Below are positions 52,383 through 62,405 of a stretch of 64,000 nucleotides of DNA, piece by piece (position 1 is the first letter of the stretch; each line of letters opens with the position of its first letter). The DNA is from Kluyvera cryocrescens NBRC 102467 (GTDB taxonomy: Bacteria; Pseudomonadota; Gammaproteobacteria; Enterobacterales; Enterobacteriaceae). The notes beneath the pieces are model-generated. The model searched no databases. It was not told the DNA's origin and was given only the letters and a program-made list of their open reading frames with translations. Position numbers and translations under genes: made by a program. Location of the stretch: contig NZ_BCTM01000023.1 in assembly GCF_001571285.1 (NCBI RefSeq), positions 31,192 through 95,191 on the forward strand. Direction: 5' to 3'.

Positions 52383-52952
52383 TTAGGCACCGGTCCAGCG
52401 GGCGAAAAGATCCTGCGGTAGCTCGATATCAAAGAGGTCAAGGACACGATTAACCGTCTGGTTTATCACATCATCCAACGTTTGTGGTCGGTGATAAAAC
52501 GCAGGCACCGGCGGCATGATAATCGCGCCAATTTCAGCCGCCTGGGTCATCAGCCGCAGATGACCCAAATGCAGCGGCGTTTCGCGCACGCACAGTACCA
52601 GGGGACGACGCTCTTTCAGCACCACATCGGCGGCACGCGTCAGCAGGCCGTCGGTATAGCTATTCACGATACCGGACAGCGTTTTGATTGAGCACGGCAG
52701 GATCACCATTCCGGCGGTCTTATACGACCCCGATGAAATGCTGGCACCGATATCACGGGCGTCATGAACCACATCAGCCAGCGCCTGAACTTCACGCAGC
52801 GAAAAGTCGGTTTCCAGCGCCAGCGTCTGCCGGGCGGCCTGGCTCATCACCAGGTGCGTTTCCACATCCGGCAGGCTGCGCAGCACCTGCAATAAGCGTA
52901 CGCCGTAAATGGCGCCGCTCGCGCCAGAAATTCCAATGATGAGTCGTTTCAC
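52383..52952 (-). CDS. ubiX: flavin prenyltransferase UbiX
   Basis: A 189-residue enzyme that attaches dimethylallyl to FMN to make the cofactor of UbiD decarboxylase in ubiquinone synthesis. It shows the FMN-fold start RLIIGISGASGAIYGVRLL and the SSGSYKTAGMVILPCS segment. I chose the GTG at 52952 with AGGG eight bases upstream, which gives the usual 189 residues; an upstream ATG at 52982 is unlikely. Confidence 0.95.
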   Translation of the reverse strand: MKRLIIGISGASGAIYGVRLLQVLRSLPDVETHLVMSQAARQTLALETDFSLREVQALADVVHDARDIGASISSGSYKTAGMVILPCSIKTLSGIVNSYTDGLLTRAADVVLKERRPLVLCVRETPLHLGHLRLMTQAAEIGAIIMPPVPAFYHRPQTLDDVINQTVNRVLDLFDIELPQDLFARWTGA

Positions 52953-53190
52953 ACAAACCGCCCTGTTTCCATAATGGATCAAACTTTGCCGGAATACGGC
53001 GTCAGACGCAACCGCAAGGGATGATTATCGACGGCATGTAGCGTGACGGGTATGGGGCCAGCGTAATAAACACCGTTGTTTAAGTGTGATCATAGCCAGG
53101 TTATAAAGAAGAAACAGAACAGCGTAAAATTTCAGCGTATCAAGGCGCGGAGCTAAGATTATCGGAACGGGGATATGGACAGGGGCGGAT

Positions 53191-53226
53191 GAAAAAAACC
53201 GGATGCGCAGCAATTCGCACCCGGCC
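53191..53226 (-). terminator. purF terminator
   Basis: On the minus strand CCGGGTGCG and CGCATCCGG (one mismatch) flank an 8-base loop and are followed by seven T's, ten bases past the purF stop. Confidence 0.85.
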
Positions 53227-53235
53227 TTTACCCAT

Positions 53236-54753
53236 TTAACCTTCGTTATGCATCTCTAAATTTTCCACTTCATTTTGCAACTGCATCGCTTTGGCGTCGT
53301 CGTTGCGCAGTGAATCGAGGAAATCAAGATAGGTCTGGTCGACGTCTTTGGTGACGTATACGCCATTAAACACCGAGCATTCGAACTGCTGAATGTCCGG
53401 GTTCTCCGCGCGCACGGCATCAATCAGATCGTCAAGATCCTGGAAGATAAGGCCGTCTGCCCCGATGATCTGCCGAATCTCATCCACTTCGCGCCCATGA
53501 GCAATCAGCTCGGTGGCGGTTGGCATGTCGATGCCGTAGACATTCGGGAAGCGAATTTCCGGCGCAGCGGAGGCCAGATAGACCTTTTTCGCTCCGGCTT
53601 CACGGGCCATCTCGATAATCTGCTCTGAGGTGGTGCCGCGTACGATGGAATCATCTACCAGCAGCACGTTTTTACCGCGGAATTCGGCGCGGTTGGCGTT
53701 CAGCTTACGGCGCACCGATTTGCGACGCAGTTGCTGGCCCGGCATGATGAAGGTACGGCCAACGTAGCGATTTTTCACAAACCCCTGACGGTACGGTTTA
53801 TCCAGAATGCGGGCAATTTCCAGCGCGATATCGCAGGAGGTTTCCGGAATCGGAATCACCACGTCGATATCCAGATCTTCCCACTCACGCGCAATTTTTT
53901 CACCCAGCTTGGTGCCCATATTGACGCGAGCACTGTAGACGGAAATTTTGTCGATGAAGGAGTCCGGACGCGCAAAGTAGACGTATTCGAACAGGCACGG
54001 ATTGCTCACCGGATTATCGGCACACTGACGAGTAAACAACTGCCCTTTCTCAGTGATATAGACCGCTTCGCCCGGTGCGACATCACGCAGGAACTCAAAG
54101 CCCAGCGTATCCAGCGCAACGCTTTCGGAAGCCACCATGTATTCGGTACGGCCATCGCCAACATCGCGTTTACCCAGCACCAGCGGGCGAATACCGTTAG
54201 GGTCGCGGAACGCAACCATGCCGTGGCCGATAATCATTGCGACACAAGCATAGGCCCCACGAATCTGACGATTCGTCGCGGCAATGGCGGCAAAGATGTT
54301 GTCGGCTTCCAGCGGATAATGACGGAAGTTATCCAGCTCGCTGGCGAAAATATTGAGCAGGATTTCAGAATCAGAAGTGGTGTTAATGTGGCGGCGTTTC
54401 TCTTCAAACAGCTTTTGACGTAACTCATGCGCGTTGGTCAGGTTGCCGTTGTGCGCAAGCGTAATACCGTACGGGGAGTTAACGTAGAAAGGCTGAGCTT
54501 CAGAAGCGCTGGAGCTGCCCGCCGTTGGGTAGCGCACATGGCCAATACCCATATTGCCCTGCATACGCTGCATGTGGCGGGCTTCAAAGACATCACTGAC
54601 CATGCCGTTTGCCTTACGCAACCGGAAGCAGTTGTTGGCATCAATGGTGATGATGCCAGCGGCATCCTGTCCACGGTGCTGCAGCACCGTTAGCGCATCA
54701 TAAATCGACTGGTTAACCGGCATGACACCGGCGATACCGACAATACCGCACAT
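53236..54753 (-). CDS. purF: amidophosphoribosyltransferase
   Basis: A 505-residue enzyme for the first committed step of purine synthesis, PRPP plus glutamine to phosphoribosylamine. Cys2 right after the start (MCGIVGIAG) is the glutaminase nucleophile; [13 protein letters not shown] binds PRPP. The ATG at 54753 gives the processed Cys N-terminus; the frame extends to 54783 but that is not used. It is cotranscribed with cvpA under PurR. Confidence 0.97.
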   Translation of the reverse strand: MCGIVGIAGVMPVNQSIYDALTVLQHRGQDAAGIITIDANNCFRLRKANGMVSDVFEARHMQRMQGNMGIGHVRYPTAGSSSASEAQPFYVNSPYGITLAHNGNLTNAHELRQKLFEEKRRHINTTSDSEILLNIFASELDNFRHYPLEADNIFAAIAATNRQIRGAYACVAMIIGHGMVAFRDPNGIRPLVLGKRDVGDGRTEYMVASESVALDTLGFEFLRDVAPGEAVYITEKGQLFTRQCADNPVSNPCLFEYVYFARPDSFIDKISVYSARVNMGTKLGEKIAREWEDLDIDVVIPIPETSCDIALEIARILDKPYRQGFVKNRYVGRTFIMPGQQLRRKSVRRKLNANRAEFRGKNVLLVDDSIVRGTTSEQIIEMAREAGAKKVYLASAAPEIRFPNVYGIDMPTATELIAHGREVDEIRQIIGADGLIFQDLDDLIDAVRAENPDIQQFECSVFNGVYVTKDVDQTYLDFLDSLRNDDAKAMQLQNEVENLEMHNEG

Positions 54754-54786
54754 ACGTCTTTTCCTCGTTAAGCAACGACCCAAAGT

Positions 54787-55275
54787 TTATACTTTGGGCA
54801 AGAAACTTGACGAGCTTTGGAGGTATTCAAAAAACCATCTGATAACCGGTGAAAAATAGGGAATAAACTGCGAATGCAGCCAATCATCGCTCTTCGCCAT
54901 CCCGGTAAAGGTGTCAAGGAAGAACAGGATAGCGGCGATAATCAGCACCCCACGTAAAGCGCCAAAGCAGATCCCCAATACCCTATCAGTACCCGACAAA
55001 CCGGTTTTTTCCACCAGTTGGCCTATCACGTAGTTCACGATAGCACCAACGATGAGCGTCACGATAAACAGCGCCGCAATCGCAATCCCGTTTCGAACCC
55101 GTTCATCTTCAAAGCCCGTAAACCAGACAGACAGTTCCGTGTAGTAATGGCTGGCAACGTAGAAGGCACAGCCCCAGGTTACCAACGATAAAGCTTCACG
55201 AACAAAGCCGCGGATAAGGCTCACTAAGCAAGAAAAGCCCAGCACCGCGATAATGGCATAATCAATCCAGACCAT
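54787..55275 (-). CDS. cvpA: CvpA, colicin V production protein
   Basis: A 162-residue inner-membrane protein with four helices, needed for colicin V export and linked to envelope stress in E. coli. It precedes purF by 33 bp and shares its PurR-controlled promoter. Confidence 0.96.
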   Translation of the reverse strand: MVWIDYAIIAVLGFSCLVSLIRGFVREALSLVTWGCAFYVASHYYTELSVWFTGFEDERVRNGIAIAALFIVTLIVGAIVNYVIGQLVEKTGLSGTDRVLGICFGALRGVLIIAAILFFLDTFTGMAKSDDWLHSQFIPYFSPVIRWFFEYLQSSSSFLPKV

Positions 55276-55317
55276 AAATGTCCCACGATTTTACGCCCTG
55301 TCATCCAGTTCGGGCGC

Positions 55318-55346
55318 ATTCTAACAGAAAAAGAAAACGTTTGCGT
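55318..55346 (-). promoter_or_regulatory. PurR operator and promoter of cvpA-purF
   Basis: The minus strand of 55331-55346 reads ACGCAAACGTTTTCTT, a near-perfect PurR box. A TAGAAT -10 box follows at 55318-55323, so the operator covers the -35 region. Purine repression of cvpA-purF through this box is known in E. coli. Confidence 0.9.
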
Positions 55347-55371
55347 AGGGATTTCCTTCCCTGGCGTAAAT

Positions 55372-55403
55372 AAAAAATGGCGCTGAAAAAATATTCAACG
55401 CCA
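55372..55403 (-). terminator. intrinsic terminator after dedD
   Basis: On the minus strand TGGCGTTGAA and TTCAGCGCCA (one G-T pair) flank a 6-base loop and are followed by six T's. It ends the folC-dedD transcript before the cvpA promoter. Confidence 0.85.
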
Positions 55404-55412
55404 CGGTTTCGG

Positions 55413-55474
55413 GCCCATACCCACGGGCAATAAAATGCCCCTCATCCCGCAGCGGGAAGGGTTTGGGTATAGGC
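55413..55474. repeat. three-way-junction inverted-repeat element in the dedD-cvpA spacer
   Basis: Outer arms GCCCATACCCA (55413-55423) and TGGGTATAGGC (55464-55474) pair at ten of eleven positions. Two hairpins are nested inside: GGGCA-ATAAAA-TGCCC (55425-55440) and TCCCG-CAG-CGGGA (55445-55457). The whole can fold as a compact cross in DNA or RNA. I do not know the family. It lies between the dedD stop and its terminator. Confidence 0.6.
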
Positions 55475-55484
55475 TTAAGCTGCG

Positions 55485-56159
55485 TTAGTTCGGGGTATAG
55501 CCCATCACGACACCGCTTAATCCCGATAGCTGTTTCAGCTCGCCAAGCGAATTTTTCAGCTTATCTTTTGAGGCTTCCGGGCCAACCAGGATCCGCGTAA
55601 TTTTACCCTGAACCGGCGTGGAAGGCGATGTGTATGCGCGATAACCTGCGCCCCGCAGACTCGCAACAATTTCATTCACTTTATCGGCGTTCTTCAGCGC
55701 CCCCAGTTGCACAACATAGGCTTTCCCCACCGGCGCTGGCTGCGCTTCCGGCGTCGCTTTTGGCGGCGGCGTCGCAGCGACCTGTTCGGTTACTGGCTGT
55801 GGCTTAGGCTTCGGTTTTTCAACTGGCTTAGGTTTAGGGAGCTCGGCCGCTGGCGGGATCTGTTCGAGATCGCCATTGCCATTGACGGCAAGACGGCTGG
55901 AGTCCAGCGACGGTGCCGCTGCATCCCCTGCCCTGACTTCTTCTGCTGCGCCTTCAGGTGGCTGTGCCGGCAATGCCTGCGTAGCCGTTGGCAGCATATC
56001 AGGCTCGTCGCGATCGCCAGGTTTTGGTACCAGCGGGATCGCCGCAAACTCATCCTGATAATGCTTTTTTTGCCCGTCAAGAAGCCCTGGCAGCACGATA
56101 ACGCCCAAGGCAACTAATACTATCGTCCCGACAAGACGGTTTTGAAACTTACTTGCCAC
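55485..56159 (-). CDS. dedD: cell division protein DedD
   Basis: A 224-residue inner-membrane protein that joins the septal ring. One membrane helix at about 9-29 (LVGTIVLVALGVIVLPGLL), a Pro/Lys-rich periplasmic linker, and a C-terminal SPOR domain (about 147-222, KAYVVQLGALKNADKVNEIV) that binds denuded peptidoglycan. The start is GTG and overlaps the end of folC by 11 bases. Confidence 0.95.
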   Translation of the reverse strand: MASKFQNRLVGTIVLVALGVIVLPGLLDGQKKHYQDEFAAIPLVPKPGDRDEPDMLPTATQALPAQPPEGAAEEVRAGDAAAPSLDSSRLAVNGNGDLEQIPPAAELPKPKPVEKPKPKPQPVTEQVAATPPPKATPEAQPAPVGKAYVVQLGALKNADKVNEIVASLRGAGYRAYTSPSTPVQGKITRILVGPEASKDKLKNSLGELKQLSGLSGVVMGYTPN

Positions 56160-57417
56160 CAGCTATCCCCGTGTCCAACTCTTCCATCACATGCGCTACC
56201 GTGTGGAACGAACCACACACCAGCACCGTATCCTCAGGCGTCGCGTCGGTCATTGCGGCACACCATGCCTGCGCCACGCTGGCAAAGACGATACCCGTGC
56301 GCAAATGTTCTCGCAGTTGCTCCGCCGTCGCCCCTCGGGGTCCTTCCAGCGGCGCGCAATACCAGTCGTCGACGACCTCTTCCAGACACGCCAGCGTACC
56401 GGCAATGTCCTTATCATGCAGCATACCAATAACCGCCCGCACTCGCCCAGTTTTCGGCAGCGATTTGAGACGTCCGGCAAGGTAGGACGCCGCATGCGGG
56501 TTATGCGCGACGTCTAAAATAACGCGCGGCTCGGTCTGGATGGTCTGGAAACGGCCTGGCAAAATCGCATTGGCGATACCATCACGAATGGCTTGTTCAC
56601 TGACCGCCAGTCCGCTAGCGCGCAGCGCTGCCAGCGCCGTCGCGGCGTTAGGCTGCGGCACATTCGGCAGCGGTAAATCGCGCAGTTCACCTTGTGCGTC
56701 GCTAAACGTCCAGCCGTTGGCATCAACCGTATAGCGCCAATCAACGTCACGCTGGCGCAGCAATGCACCTTTTTCCTTCGCCACCTCGGCAATGGTATGC
56801 GGCATTTCCGGTTCGCCAACGATGGCAGGACGCCCGCCACGGAACACGCCCGCTTTTTCACGGCCGATGCTTTCACGATCCGGCCCCAGCCAGTCGGTGT
56901 GATCCAACGCGATGCTGGTCACGACGGCGACGTTGGCATCGACAATATTGGTCGCATCCAGACGACCGCCTAATCCGACTTCGAGGATAACCACATCGAC
57001 CTTCGCCTGCTTAAACAGCCACAGCGCAGAGAGTGTGCCGTATTCAAAGTAGGTCAGCGAAGTTTCGCCACGCGCCCGTTCAATCGCCGCAAAAGAAGCT
57101 GTATGGGCGCTTTCCGCCAGCTCAGCCCCTTGTACGCGCACGCGTTCAGTATAGCGAACCAGATGCGGAGAGCTGTAAACGCCCACCGTGTAGCCCGCCG
57201 CCATCAGAATAGTTTCCAGCGTCCGGCAGGTGGTACCTTTGCCATTTGTCCCCGCAACCGTAAACACAAACGGTGCAGGCTGGAGAACATCCAGCTGACC
57301 CGCGACCAGGCTGACGCGCGCTAATCCCAGATCGATAGTTTTTGAGTGAAGGTTTTCCAGATAAGAAAGCCACGTAGCCAGGGGCGACGTGGCCTGAGGA
57401 ATAAGATGTTTTTCCAT
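56149..57417 (-). CDS. folC: bifunctional dihydrofolate/folylpolyglutamate synthase
   Basis: A 422-residue Mur-ligase-like enzyme that adds glutamate to dihydropteroate and folates. The P-loop is VAGTNGKGTTCRTLE, followed by YSSPHLVRYTERVRV; HNPHAASYL lies in the C-terminal domain. The ATG at 57417 (MEKHLIPQ) gives the E. coli length; the frame stays open up to 57546 into the accD terminator and is not used. It overlaps dedD. Confidence 0.96.
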   Translation of the reverse strand: MEKHLIPQATSPLATWLSYLENLHSKTIDLGLARVSLVAGQLDVLQPAPFVFTVAGTNGKGTTCRTLETILMAAGYTVGVYSSPHLVRYTERVRVQGAELAESAHTASFAAIERARGETSLTYFEYGTLSALWLFKQAKVDVVILEVGLGGRLDATNIVDANVAVVTSIALDHTDWLGPDRESIGREKAGVFRGGRPAIVGEPEMPHTIAEVAKEKGALLRQRDVDWRYTVDANGWTFSDAQGELRDLPLPNVPQPNAATALAALRASGLAVSEQAIRDGIANAILPGRFQTIQTEPRVILDVAHNPHAASYLAGRLKSLPKTGRVRAVIGMLHDKDIAGTLACLEEVVDDWYCAPLEGPRGATAEQLREHLRTGIVFASVAQAWCAAMTDATPEDTVLVCGSFHTVAHVMEELDTGIAGGK

Positions 57418-57445
57418 GGTGCCCGCAACTTTCAACGGTGAATAA

Positions 57446-57483
57446 AAGCAAAAAGGGCAGCGCCACCCGGCCCTGCCCTTTGC
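57446..57483 (-). terminator. accD terminator
   Basis: AAAGGGCAG and CTGCCCTTT arms with a 12-base loop; on the minus strand the stem runs into TTTTTG. It begins seven bases past the accD stop. Confidence 0.85.
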
Positions 57484-57487
57484 ATTA

Positions 57488-58402
57488 TCAGGCCTCTGGT
57501 TCCTGATCCGGTACCGGCGGTACCACCACGCTGTCGCGCGGCGCATCCGGATTCGGTGCCGGGAGATTCATCAGCTTCGCCAGAATGCTGGCCAGCTTCA
57601 GACGCATTTCCGGGCGACGAACGATCATATCGATCGCCCCTTTTTCGATGAGGAACTCGCTGCGCTGGAAGCCCGGCGGCAGTTTCTCACGAACGGTCTG
57701 CTCGATAACGCGTGGACCCGCGAAGCCGATCAGCGCTTTCGGTTCTGCAATGTTCAGGTCGCCCAGCATCGCGAAGCTTGCAGAAACGCCGCCCATGGTC
57801 GGGTCGGTCAGCACGGAGATATACGGTAAACCGCGCTCCTGCATTTTTGCCAGCGCGGCAGAGGTTTTCGCCATCTGCATCAGTGACATCAGCGCTTCCT
57901 GCATACGTGCGCCACCGGATGCGGAGAAGCAGACCAGCGGACAGTTGTCTTCCAGCGCCTGCTCAACGGCGCGAACGAAACGCGCACCGACCACAGAACC
58001 CATTGAGCCACCCATAAAGGAGAACTCGAAGGCCGCGGCTACCACCGGCATGGTGTGCAGGGTGCCCTTCATCACTACCAGTGCGTCTTTCTCACCGGTC
58101 TCTTTCTGAGCAGATGCCAATCTGTCTTTATACTTTTTAGAGTCACGGAACTTCAGCACGTCTTTTGGCTCAAGTTCACTACCCAGTTCTACCAGGGACC
58201 CTTCATCTAACAAGCTATGCAGGCGATTACGCGCTGACATACGCATGTGATGATCGCACTTAGGGCAAACCTCGAGGTTACGCTCCAGCTCGGCGCGATA
58301 CAAAACCTGACCACAGCTATCGCACTTGGTCCATACCCCTTCCGGGATGCTCGCCTTGCGGGTAGGTGTGATGTTGCTTTTAATTCGTTCAATCCAGCTC
58401 AT
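57488..58402 (-). CDS. accD: acetyl-CoA carboxylase carboxyltransferase subunit beta
   Basis: A 304-residue subunit that transfers the carboxyl group from biotin to acetyl-CoA, first step of fatty-acid synthesis. A zinc ribbon uses Cys27, Cys30, Cys46 and Cys49 ([15 protein letters not shown]), and the crotonase-like core follows ([20 protein letters not shown]). The ATG at 58402 ([10 protein letters not shown]) gives the E. coli length; the frame extends to 58489 without support. Confidence 0.97.
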   Translation of the reverse strand: MSWIERIKSNITPTRKASIPEGVWTKCDSCGQVLYRAELERNLEVCPKCDHHMRMSARNRLHSLLDEGSLVELGSELEPKDVLKFRDSKKYKDRLASAQKETGEKDALVVMKGTLHTMPVVAAAFEFSFMGGSMGSVVGARFVRAVEQALEDNCPLVCFSASGGARMQEALMSLMQMAKTSAALAKMQERGLPYISVLTDPTMGGVSASFAMLGDLNIAEPKALIGFAGPRVIEQTVREKLPPGFQRSEFLIEKGAIDMIVRRPEMRLKLASILAKLMNLPAPNPDAPRDSVVVPPVPDQEPEA

Positions 58403-58564
58403 TGATAACCTTTCTGCCTGAACCTGGTCGATGCCAGTTTTGCCATTAAGGGGGCGCGCATAATGCCACTTTTGCCCCTCATAGACCATGAATGTTGCAC
58501 ATTAAAACATAACAGCCCGAAACTTGGCATAAAAAAGTGGTCGAACCGCGAAACATGCCGTAAC

Positions 58565-58587
58565 AGGGCACGGCTGAATCGTGCCCT
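58565..58587. terminator. hairpin between dedA and accD
   Basis: AGGGCACG-GCTGAAT-CGTGCCCT, an 8-bp perfect stem 11 bases past the dedA stop. There is no T run, so termination is likely partial. Confidence 0.5.
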
Positions 58588-58598
58588 CTGTGCTTCGT

Positions 58599-59258
58599 TT
58601 ATTTTGCCTGTTTTGCTGCGGCGCGACGGTGACGGATCACTTCGATAACCCCCGGCAATACCGAGAGAACGATAATCGCCACAATCAACAGCTTCAGGTT
58701 TTCCTGCACGATCGGCAGGTCGCCGAACAGATACCCCGCGTAGGTAAACAGCAGCACCCACAGCAGCGCCCCGGTCACGTTATAGAATGCAAAATGACGA
58801 TAGGACATGTGGCCCATTCCCGCCACAAAAGGCGCGAATGTTCTGACGATGGGCACAAATCGCGCCAGGATAATGGTTTTTCCACCGTGTTTATCGTAGA
58901 AAGCGTGGGTCTTATCCAGGTAGCTGCGACGGAAAATCTTCGAGTTCGGATTACTGAACAGCTTCTCGCCGAACAGTCGTCCGATGGTGTAGTTCACCGC
59001 ATCGCCAGCGATAGCGGCAATCACCATCAACAGCACCATCAGATGCACATTGAGGTCATTGGTTGGCAGCGCTGACAGCGCGCCGGCCACGAACAGCAGC
59101 GAGTCACCAGGCAGGAATGGCGTAACCACCAGCCCCGTTTCGCAAAACAGAATCAAGAACAGAATGGCGTAAACCCAGACGCCATACTGCGCGACCAGTT
59201 CAGCCAGATGCACATCAATATGCAGGATGAAATCAATTAAAAAACGGATAAGATCCAT
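58599..59258 (-). CDS. dedA: DedA family membrane protein
   Basis: A 219-residue inner-membrane protein of the DedA (SNARE-associated) family with several helices. Conserved acidic and Arg residues are in [19 protein letters not shown] and [19 protein letters not shown]. Family members are linked to membrane potential, drug tolerance and, more recently, lipid-carrier flipping. It lies 25 bp after truA. Confidence 0.93.
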   Translation of the reverse strand: MDLIRFLIDFILHIDVHLAELVAQYGVWVYAILFLILFCETGLVVTPFLPGDSLLFVAGALSALPTNDLNVHLMVLLMVIAAIAGDAVNYTIGRLFGEKLFSNPNSKIFRRSYLDKTHAFYDKHGGKTIILARFVPIVRTFAPFVAGMGHMSYRHFAFYNVTGALLWVLLFTYAGYLFGDLPIVQENLKLLIVAIIVLSVLPGVIEVIRHRRAAAKQAK

Positions 59259-59283
59259 ATTGTTTTAGCCCCAAATGACTACA

Positions 59284-60096
59284 TTAGTCCGCCAGGAAAA
59301 GCGGCCCCATCGGCACGGAAGGCAGTTCAAAGTGTGCGGGGTAGTCTACCGCCACCAGGTACAGCCCTTCCGCTTTCGCCGTCGCGGCGGCAAGCGTCCT
59401 GTCTTTTGCCGCCAGCAGTTCTGCAATCCAACTCTCCGGCTGGTTTCCTGCGCCAACTTCCATCAGGCTGCCAACAATATTCCTTACCATGTGATGCACA
59501 AAGGCATTCGCTTTGATGTCCACCACAATGTACGCGCCGTAGCGGGTCACGTTGATGTGCATCAGATTGCGCCACGGCGTGCGTGACTGGCACTGCACAG
59601 CTCGAAACGAGGTGAAATCATTCTCACCCAGCAGGCTTTGCGCCGCGCGATGCATCCGCTCAGCGTCCAGCGGCTGGTGATAATGCGTCACCCCCTGGCT
59701 CAATACCGCCGGACGCAGCCGGTGGTTGTAGATAATGTAGCGGTAGCGACGCGCCGTTGCGCTAAAGCGCGCGTGGAAATCGTCGGGAACAGCTTTCACC
59801 CAACGTACCGCAATGTCACCAGGCAAATTCGCATTTACGCCCAATGTCCATGCTGCCTCTTTACGCGCAGCATGAGTTTCGAAGTGCACAACCTGGCCGG
59901 TACCGTGTACGCCGGAATCGGTACGTCCGGCGCAAAATACGGTAATCGGTTCATTTGCCACCTGCGAGAGCGCTTTTTCCAGCTTCTCCTGCACGCTGCG
60001 CACTTCATTTTGCCGCTGCCAGCCGTAGTATTTGCTGCCGTCATATTCAATGCCCAGCGCAATACGGTAGACAGGCGGTTGCTCCATCCCGGACAT
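59284..60096 (-). CDS. truA: tRNA pseudouridine(38-40) synthase TruA
   Basis: A 270-residue enzyme that makes pseudouridine at positions 38-40 of the tRNA anticodon arm. The catalytic Asp is residue 60 ([18 protein letters not shown]); the residue after it is Ser, where E. coli has Ala as I remember. The start shares one base with the usg stop, so the two are coupled. Confidence 0.96.
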   Translation of the reverse strand: MSGMEQPPVYRIALGIEYDGSKYYGWQRQNEVRSVQEKLEKALSQVANEPITVFCAGRTDSGVHGTGQVVHFETHAARKEAAWTLGVNANLPGDIAVRWVKAVPDDFHARFSATARRYRYIIYNHRLRPAVLSQGVTHYHQPLDAERMHRAAQSLLGENDFTSFRAVQCQSRTPWRNLMHINVTRYGAYIVVDIKANAFVHHMVRNIVGSLMEVGAGNQPESWIAELLAAKDRTLAAATAKAEGLYLVAVDYPAHFELPSVPMGPLFLAD

Positions 60097-61109
60097 TAGT
60101 ACATATACTCCTGCACCAGCTTCTCAGCCGTTTTCACCGCCATCAGCGCGCCGCCGAAACGCACGTTATCGGCAACGGACCAGAACTGGATCTGTTCAGG
60201 CATACCGTAGTCGTTGCGAACGCAGCCAACGGAAAGGTGCGCACTGTTCGTGGCATCACCAACCTGCGTCGGGAACTCGCCCTCTTCAGACAGAACAACA
60301 TCTTCGCCGCGCGAGAAAGCATCGCGCGCTTCTTCCGCCGCCAGCGGGCGCATCGCTTCAAAAGAGACCATCTGCGCGTGGCCATAGAACACCGGCGATT
60401 GAACGCAGCTCGCAGAGATCATCAGGCCATCGTCCTGCAGAATTTTACGCACCTGATCGACGATACGACGCTCGTCACGCACGCTACCCTCGCGGTCCGG
60501 CAGCATCGGCAGCATGTTAAACGCCAGTTGACGGCCGAAGAAATCACCTTCGTCAATCGGCATACCATTCAGCAGCTTAGCGCTCTGCCCGGCCAGCGCG
60601 TCGACCGCTTTTTTACCGTGCGCAGATGCGGAGATCAGGCTGGTCACGCTAATACGCGACAGGCCACCTTCATCAATCAGCGGTTTCAGGGCGCTCAAAA
60701 GCTGGCTGGTCTGGCTGTCAGCAACGGCAATCAGATTACGATTACGGTAATCCGCCAGCGCTGATGGATTCACATCCGGTACCACCAGCGGTACGTCTGG
60801 CTCCAGCGCAAACAGGCCGCTGAGGTCAATAATCAGGCAGCCCGCATTGCTTGCCTCTTCAACGTAGGTGGCGGTCGCTTCCTGGCCTGCGACAAAGAAC
60901 GCCAGCTGCGCCTGAGTCCAATCGAACTCGGCCGCATCCTGCACCATTACCGATTTACCATTAAAACGCAGATGCTCACCGGCGCTTTCATTGCGCGCCA
61001 GCGCATAGATATCACCCACCGGGAATTGACGTTCAGCAAGGGTTTCAATCAGGGCTTCGCCTACGGCGCCGGTCGCGCCCAGGATGGCAATATTCCAGCC
61101 TTCAGACAT
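60096..61109 (-). CDS. usg: USG-1, aspartate-semialdehyde dehydrogenase-like protein
   Basis: A 337-residue homologue of aspartate-semialdehyde dehydrogenase (Rossmann start [20 protein letters not shown]). Where true enzymes have the nucleophilic N-C-S/T-T motif, this protein reads ADSQTSQLL, with no Cys, so it probably does not carry out that reaction. The E. coli counterpart is likewise of unknown function. It is coupled to truA and lies 64 bp after pdxB. Confidence 0.93.
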   Translation of the reverse strand: MSEGWNIAILGATGAVGEALIETLAERQFPVGDIYALARNESAGEHLRFNGKSVMVQDAAEFDWTQAQLAFFVAGQEATATYVEEASNAGCLIIDLSGLFALEPDVPLVVPDVNPSALADYRNRNLIAVADSQTSQLLSALKPLIDEGGLSRISVTSLISASAHGKKAVDALAGQSAKLLNGMPIDEGDFFGRQLAFNMLPMLPDREGSVRDERRIVDQVRKILQDDGLMISASCVQSPVFYGHAQMVSFEAMRPLAAEEARDAFSRGEDVVLSEEGEFPTQVGDATNSAHLSVGCVRNDYGMPEQIQFWSVADNVRFGGALMAVKTAEKLVQEYMY

Positions 61110-61123
61110 GGTGATTTACTCCA

Positions 61124-61159
61124 GAAAAAATGGCGACCCTGCCGGAGTATCCGACAGGG
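61124..61159 (-). terminator. attenuator-like hairpin between pdxB and usg
   Basis: CCCTG-CCGGA and TCCGA-CAGGG form a ten-step stem with one mismatch; on the minus strand TTTTTT follows after a seven-base gap. It may end part of the pdxB transcripts before usg-truA-dedA. Confidence 0.6.
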
Positions 61160-61173
61160 GCATTAAGAAGACA

Positions 61174-62301
61174 TTAACGATGTACGGCGTTAAACCCGAT
61201 TTGCTGCAGCAGTGCGGCGGCATCCGCATCGTCACACTCAACGGTGAGTGATGACCATTCGCGACGCTCAAGGTAATTCTTACGCAGTTTGTCAAATTCG
61301 CCCGGGATCCCCGCGACTTTTCGCAGCGGCGCGTCATCGCGGCGCACATCATACACTAAATGCACCAGTCTTTTCAGCGTTGGCTGATCGAGCGGCCCAT
61401 GAAGGCTAATGTGGCCAAATTCCGGTGCAGGCAGCAGCGATGAGAGCGCCACTTCCTGCGGCTGGCCGATGAACTGACTGTAGGCCTCAAATACCTGAGT
61501 GGTGCCCCGCGCTTTACCTTCAAGGGTATAGCCAGCAATGTGCGACGTCCCCAGGTCCACTTTTTCCAGCAGTGCCAGATTGAGGTCCGGCTCCGGTTCC
61601 CACACATCCAGCACTACGCTCAGATCCTGTCCTTCCTCCAGACAGGCGAGCAGCGCGGCGTTATTGACCACCGGGCCACGGCAGGCGTTAATTAAAATCG
61701 CCCCTGGCTTCAGACGGCGGATTAACGCCTCATCGGCCAGATGCAGTGATTTGTACGGCCCTTCTTTATACAGCGGCGTATGGAAGGTCAGCACATCGGC
61801 TTGAGCCACCAACTCGTCAAGCGCTCTAAAGTCACCAGCATCGCCGTTGTCGGCGCGCGGGGGATCGCACAGCAACGTTTTGATCCCCAATGCTTCCAGT
61901 CGTTTTTGCAAACGACCGCCGACATTGCCGACCCCGACGATCCCTACGGTGCGATCGGTCAAGGCGAAGCCATCGCGTTCGGCCAGCATCAGCAGCGCAG
62001 AAAAAACGTATTCAACCACCGCAATCGCGTTGCAACCTGGTGCTGCTGAAAATCCAATGCCAGCCTGCTGCAGCCAAGCCTGATCAACATGGTCAGTACC
62101 CGCCGTCGCGGTACCGACAAATTTAATCGATTTGTCGCCAAGCAGCGCTTCATTGACCTTCGTGACGGAGCGCACCATCAGGGCGTCAGCATCGCTTAAC
62201 GCGTCCATCGGGATAGGACGGCCTGGAACAGCCCTCACCTCACCCAAACGGCTAAAAAGCTCGCGGGCATAGGGCATATTTTCATCAACAAGGATTTTCA
62301 C
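61174..62301 (-). CDS. pdxB: erythronate-4-phosphate dehydrogenase
   Basis: A 375-residue D-isomer-specific 2-hydroxyacid dehydrogenase for the second step of pyridoxal phosphate synthesis. The NAD motif is [16 protein letters not shown]; the ACRGPVVN segment carries the catalytic Arg, and a C-terminal dimerisation domain of about 80 residues marks PdxB. It is divergent from flk, 104 bp away. Confidence 0.96.
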   Translation of the reverse strand: MKILVDENMPYARELFSRLGEVRAVPGRPIPMDALSDADALMVRSVTKVNEALLGDKSIKFVGTATAGTDHVDQAWLQQAGIGFSAAPGCNAIAVVEYVFSALLMLAERDGFALTDRTVGIVGVGNVGGRLQKRLEALGIKTLLCDPPRADNGDAGDFRALDELVAQADVLTFHTPLYKEGPYKSLHLADEALIRRLKPGAILINACRGPVVNNAALLACLEEGQDLSVVLDVWEPEPDLNLALLEKVDLGTSHIAGYTLEGKARGTTQVFEAYSQFIGQPQEVALSSLLPAPEFGHISLHGPLDQPTLKRLVHLVYDVRRDDAPLRKVAGIPGEFDKLRKNYLERREWSSLTVECDDADAAALLQQIGFNAVHR

Positions 62302-62405
62302 GATTAGTACCTGTCTGAGAACGAGAGTAAACCGGGGAAGTGTGCCATAATCTCGCCGCCAGGCATACTTGCGCCCGGCATTAAGTAATACGGAAAGGAT
62401 GAATC

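Noticed and set aside
53025..53213. A 62-codon frame between ubiX and purF
   Set aside because: It overlaps the purF terminator loop, has no ribosome site and no similarity I recognise.
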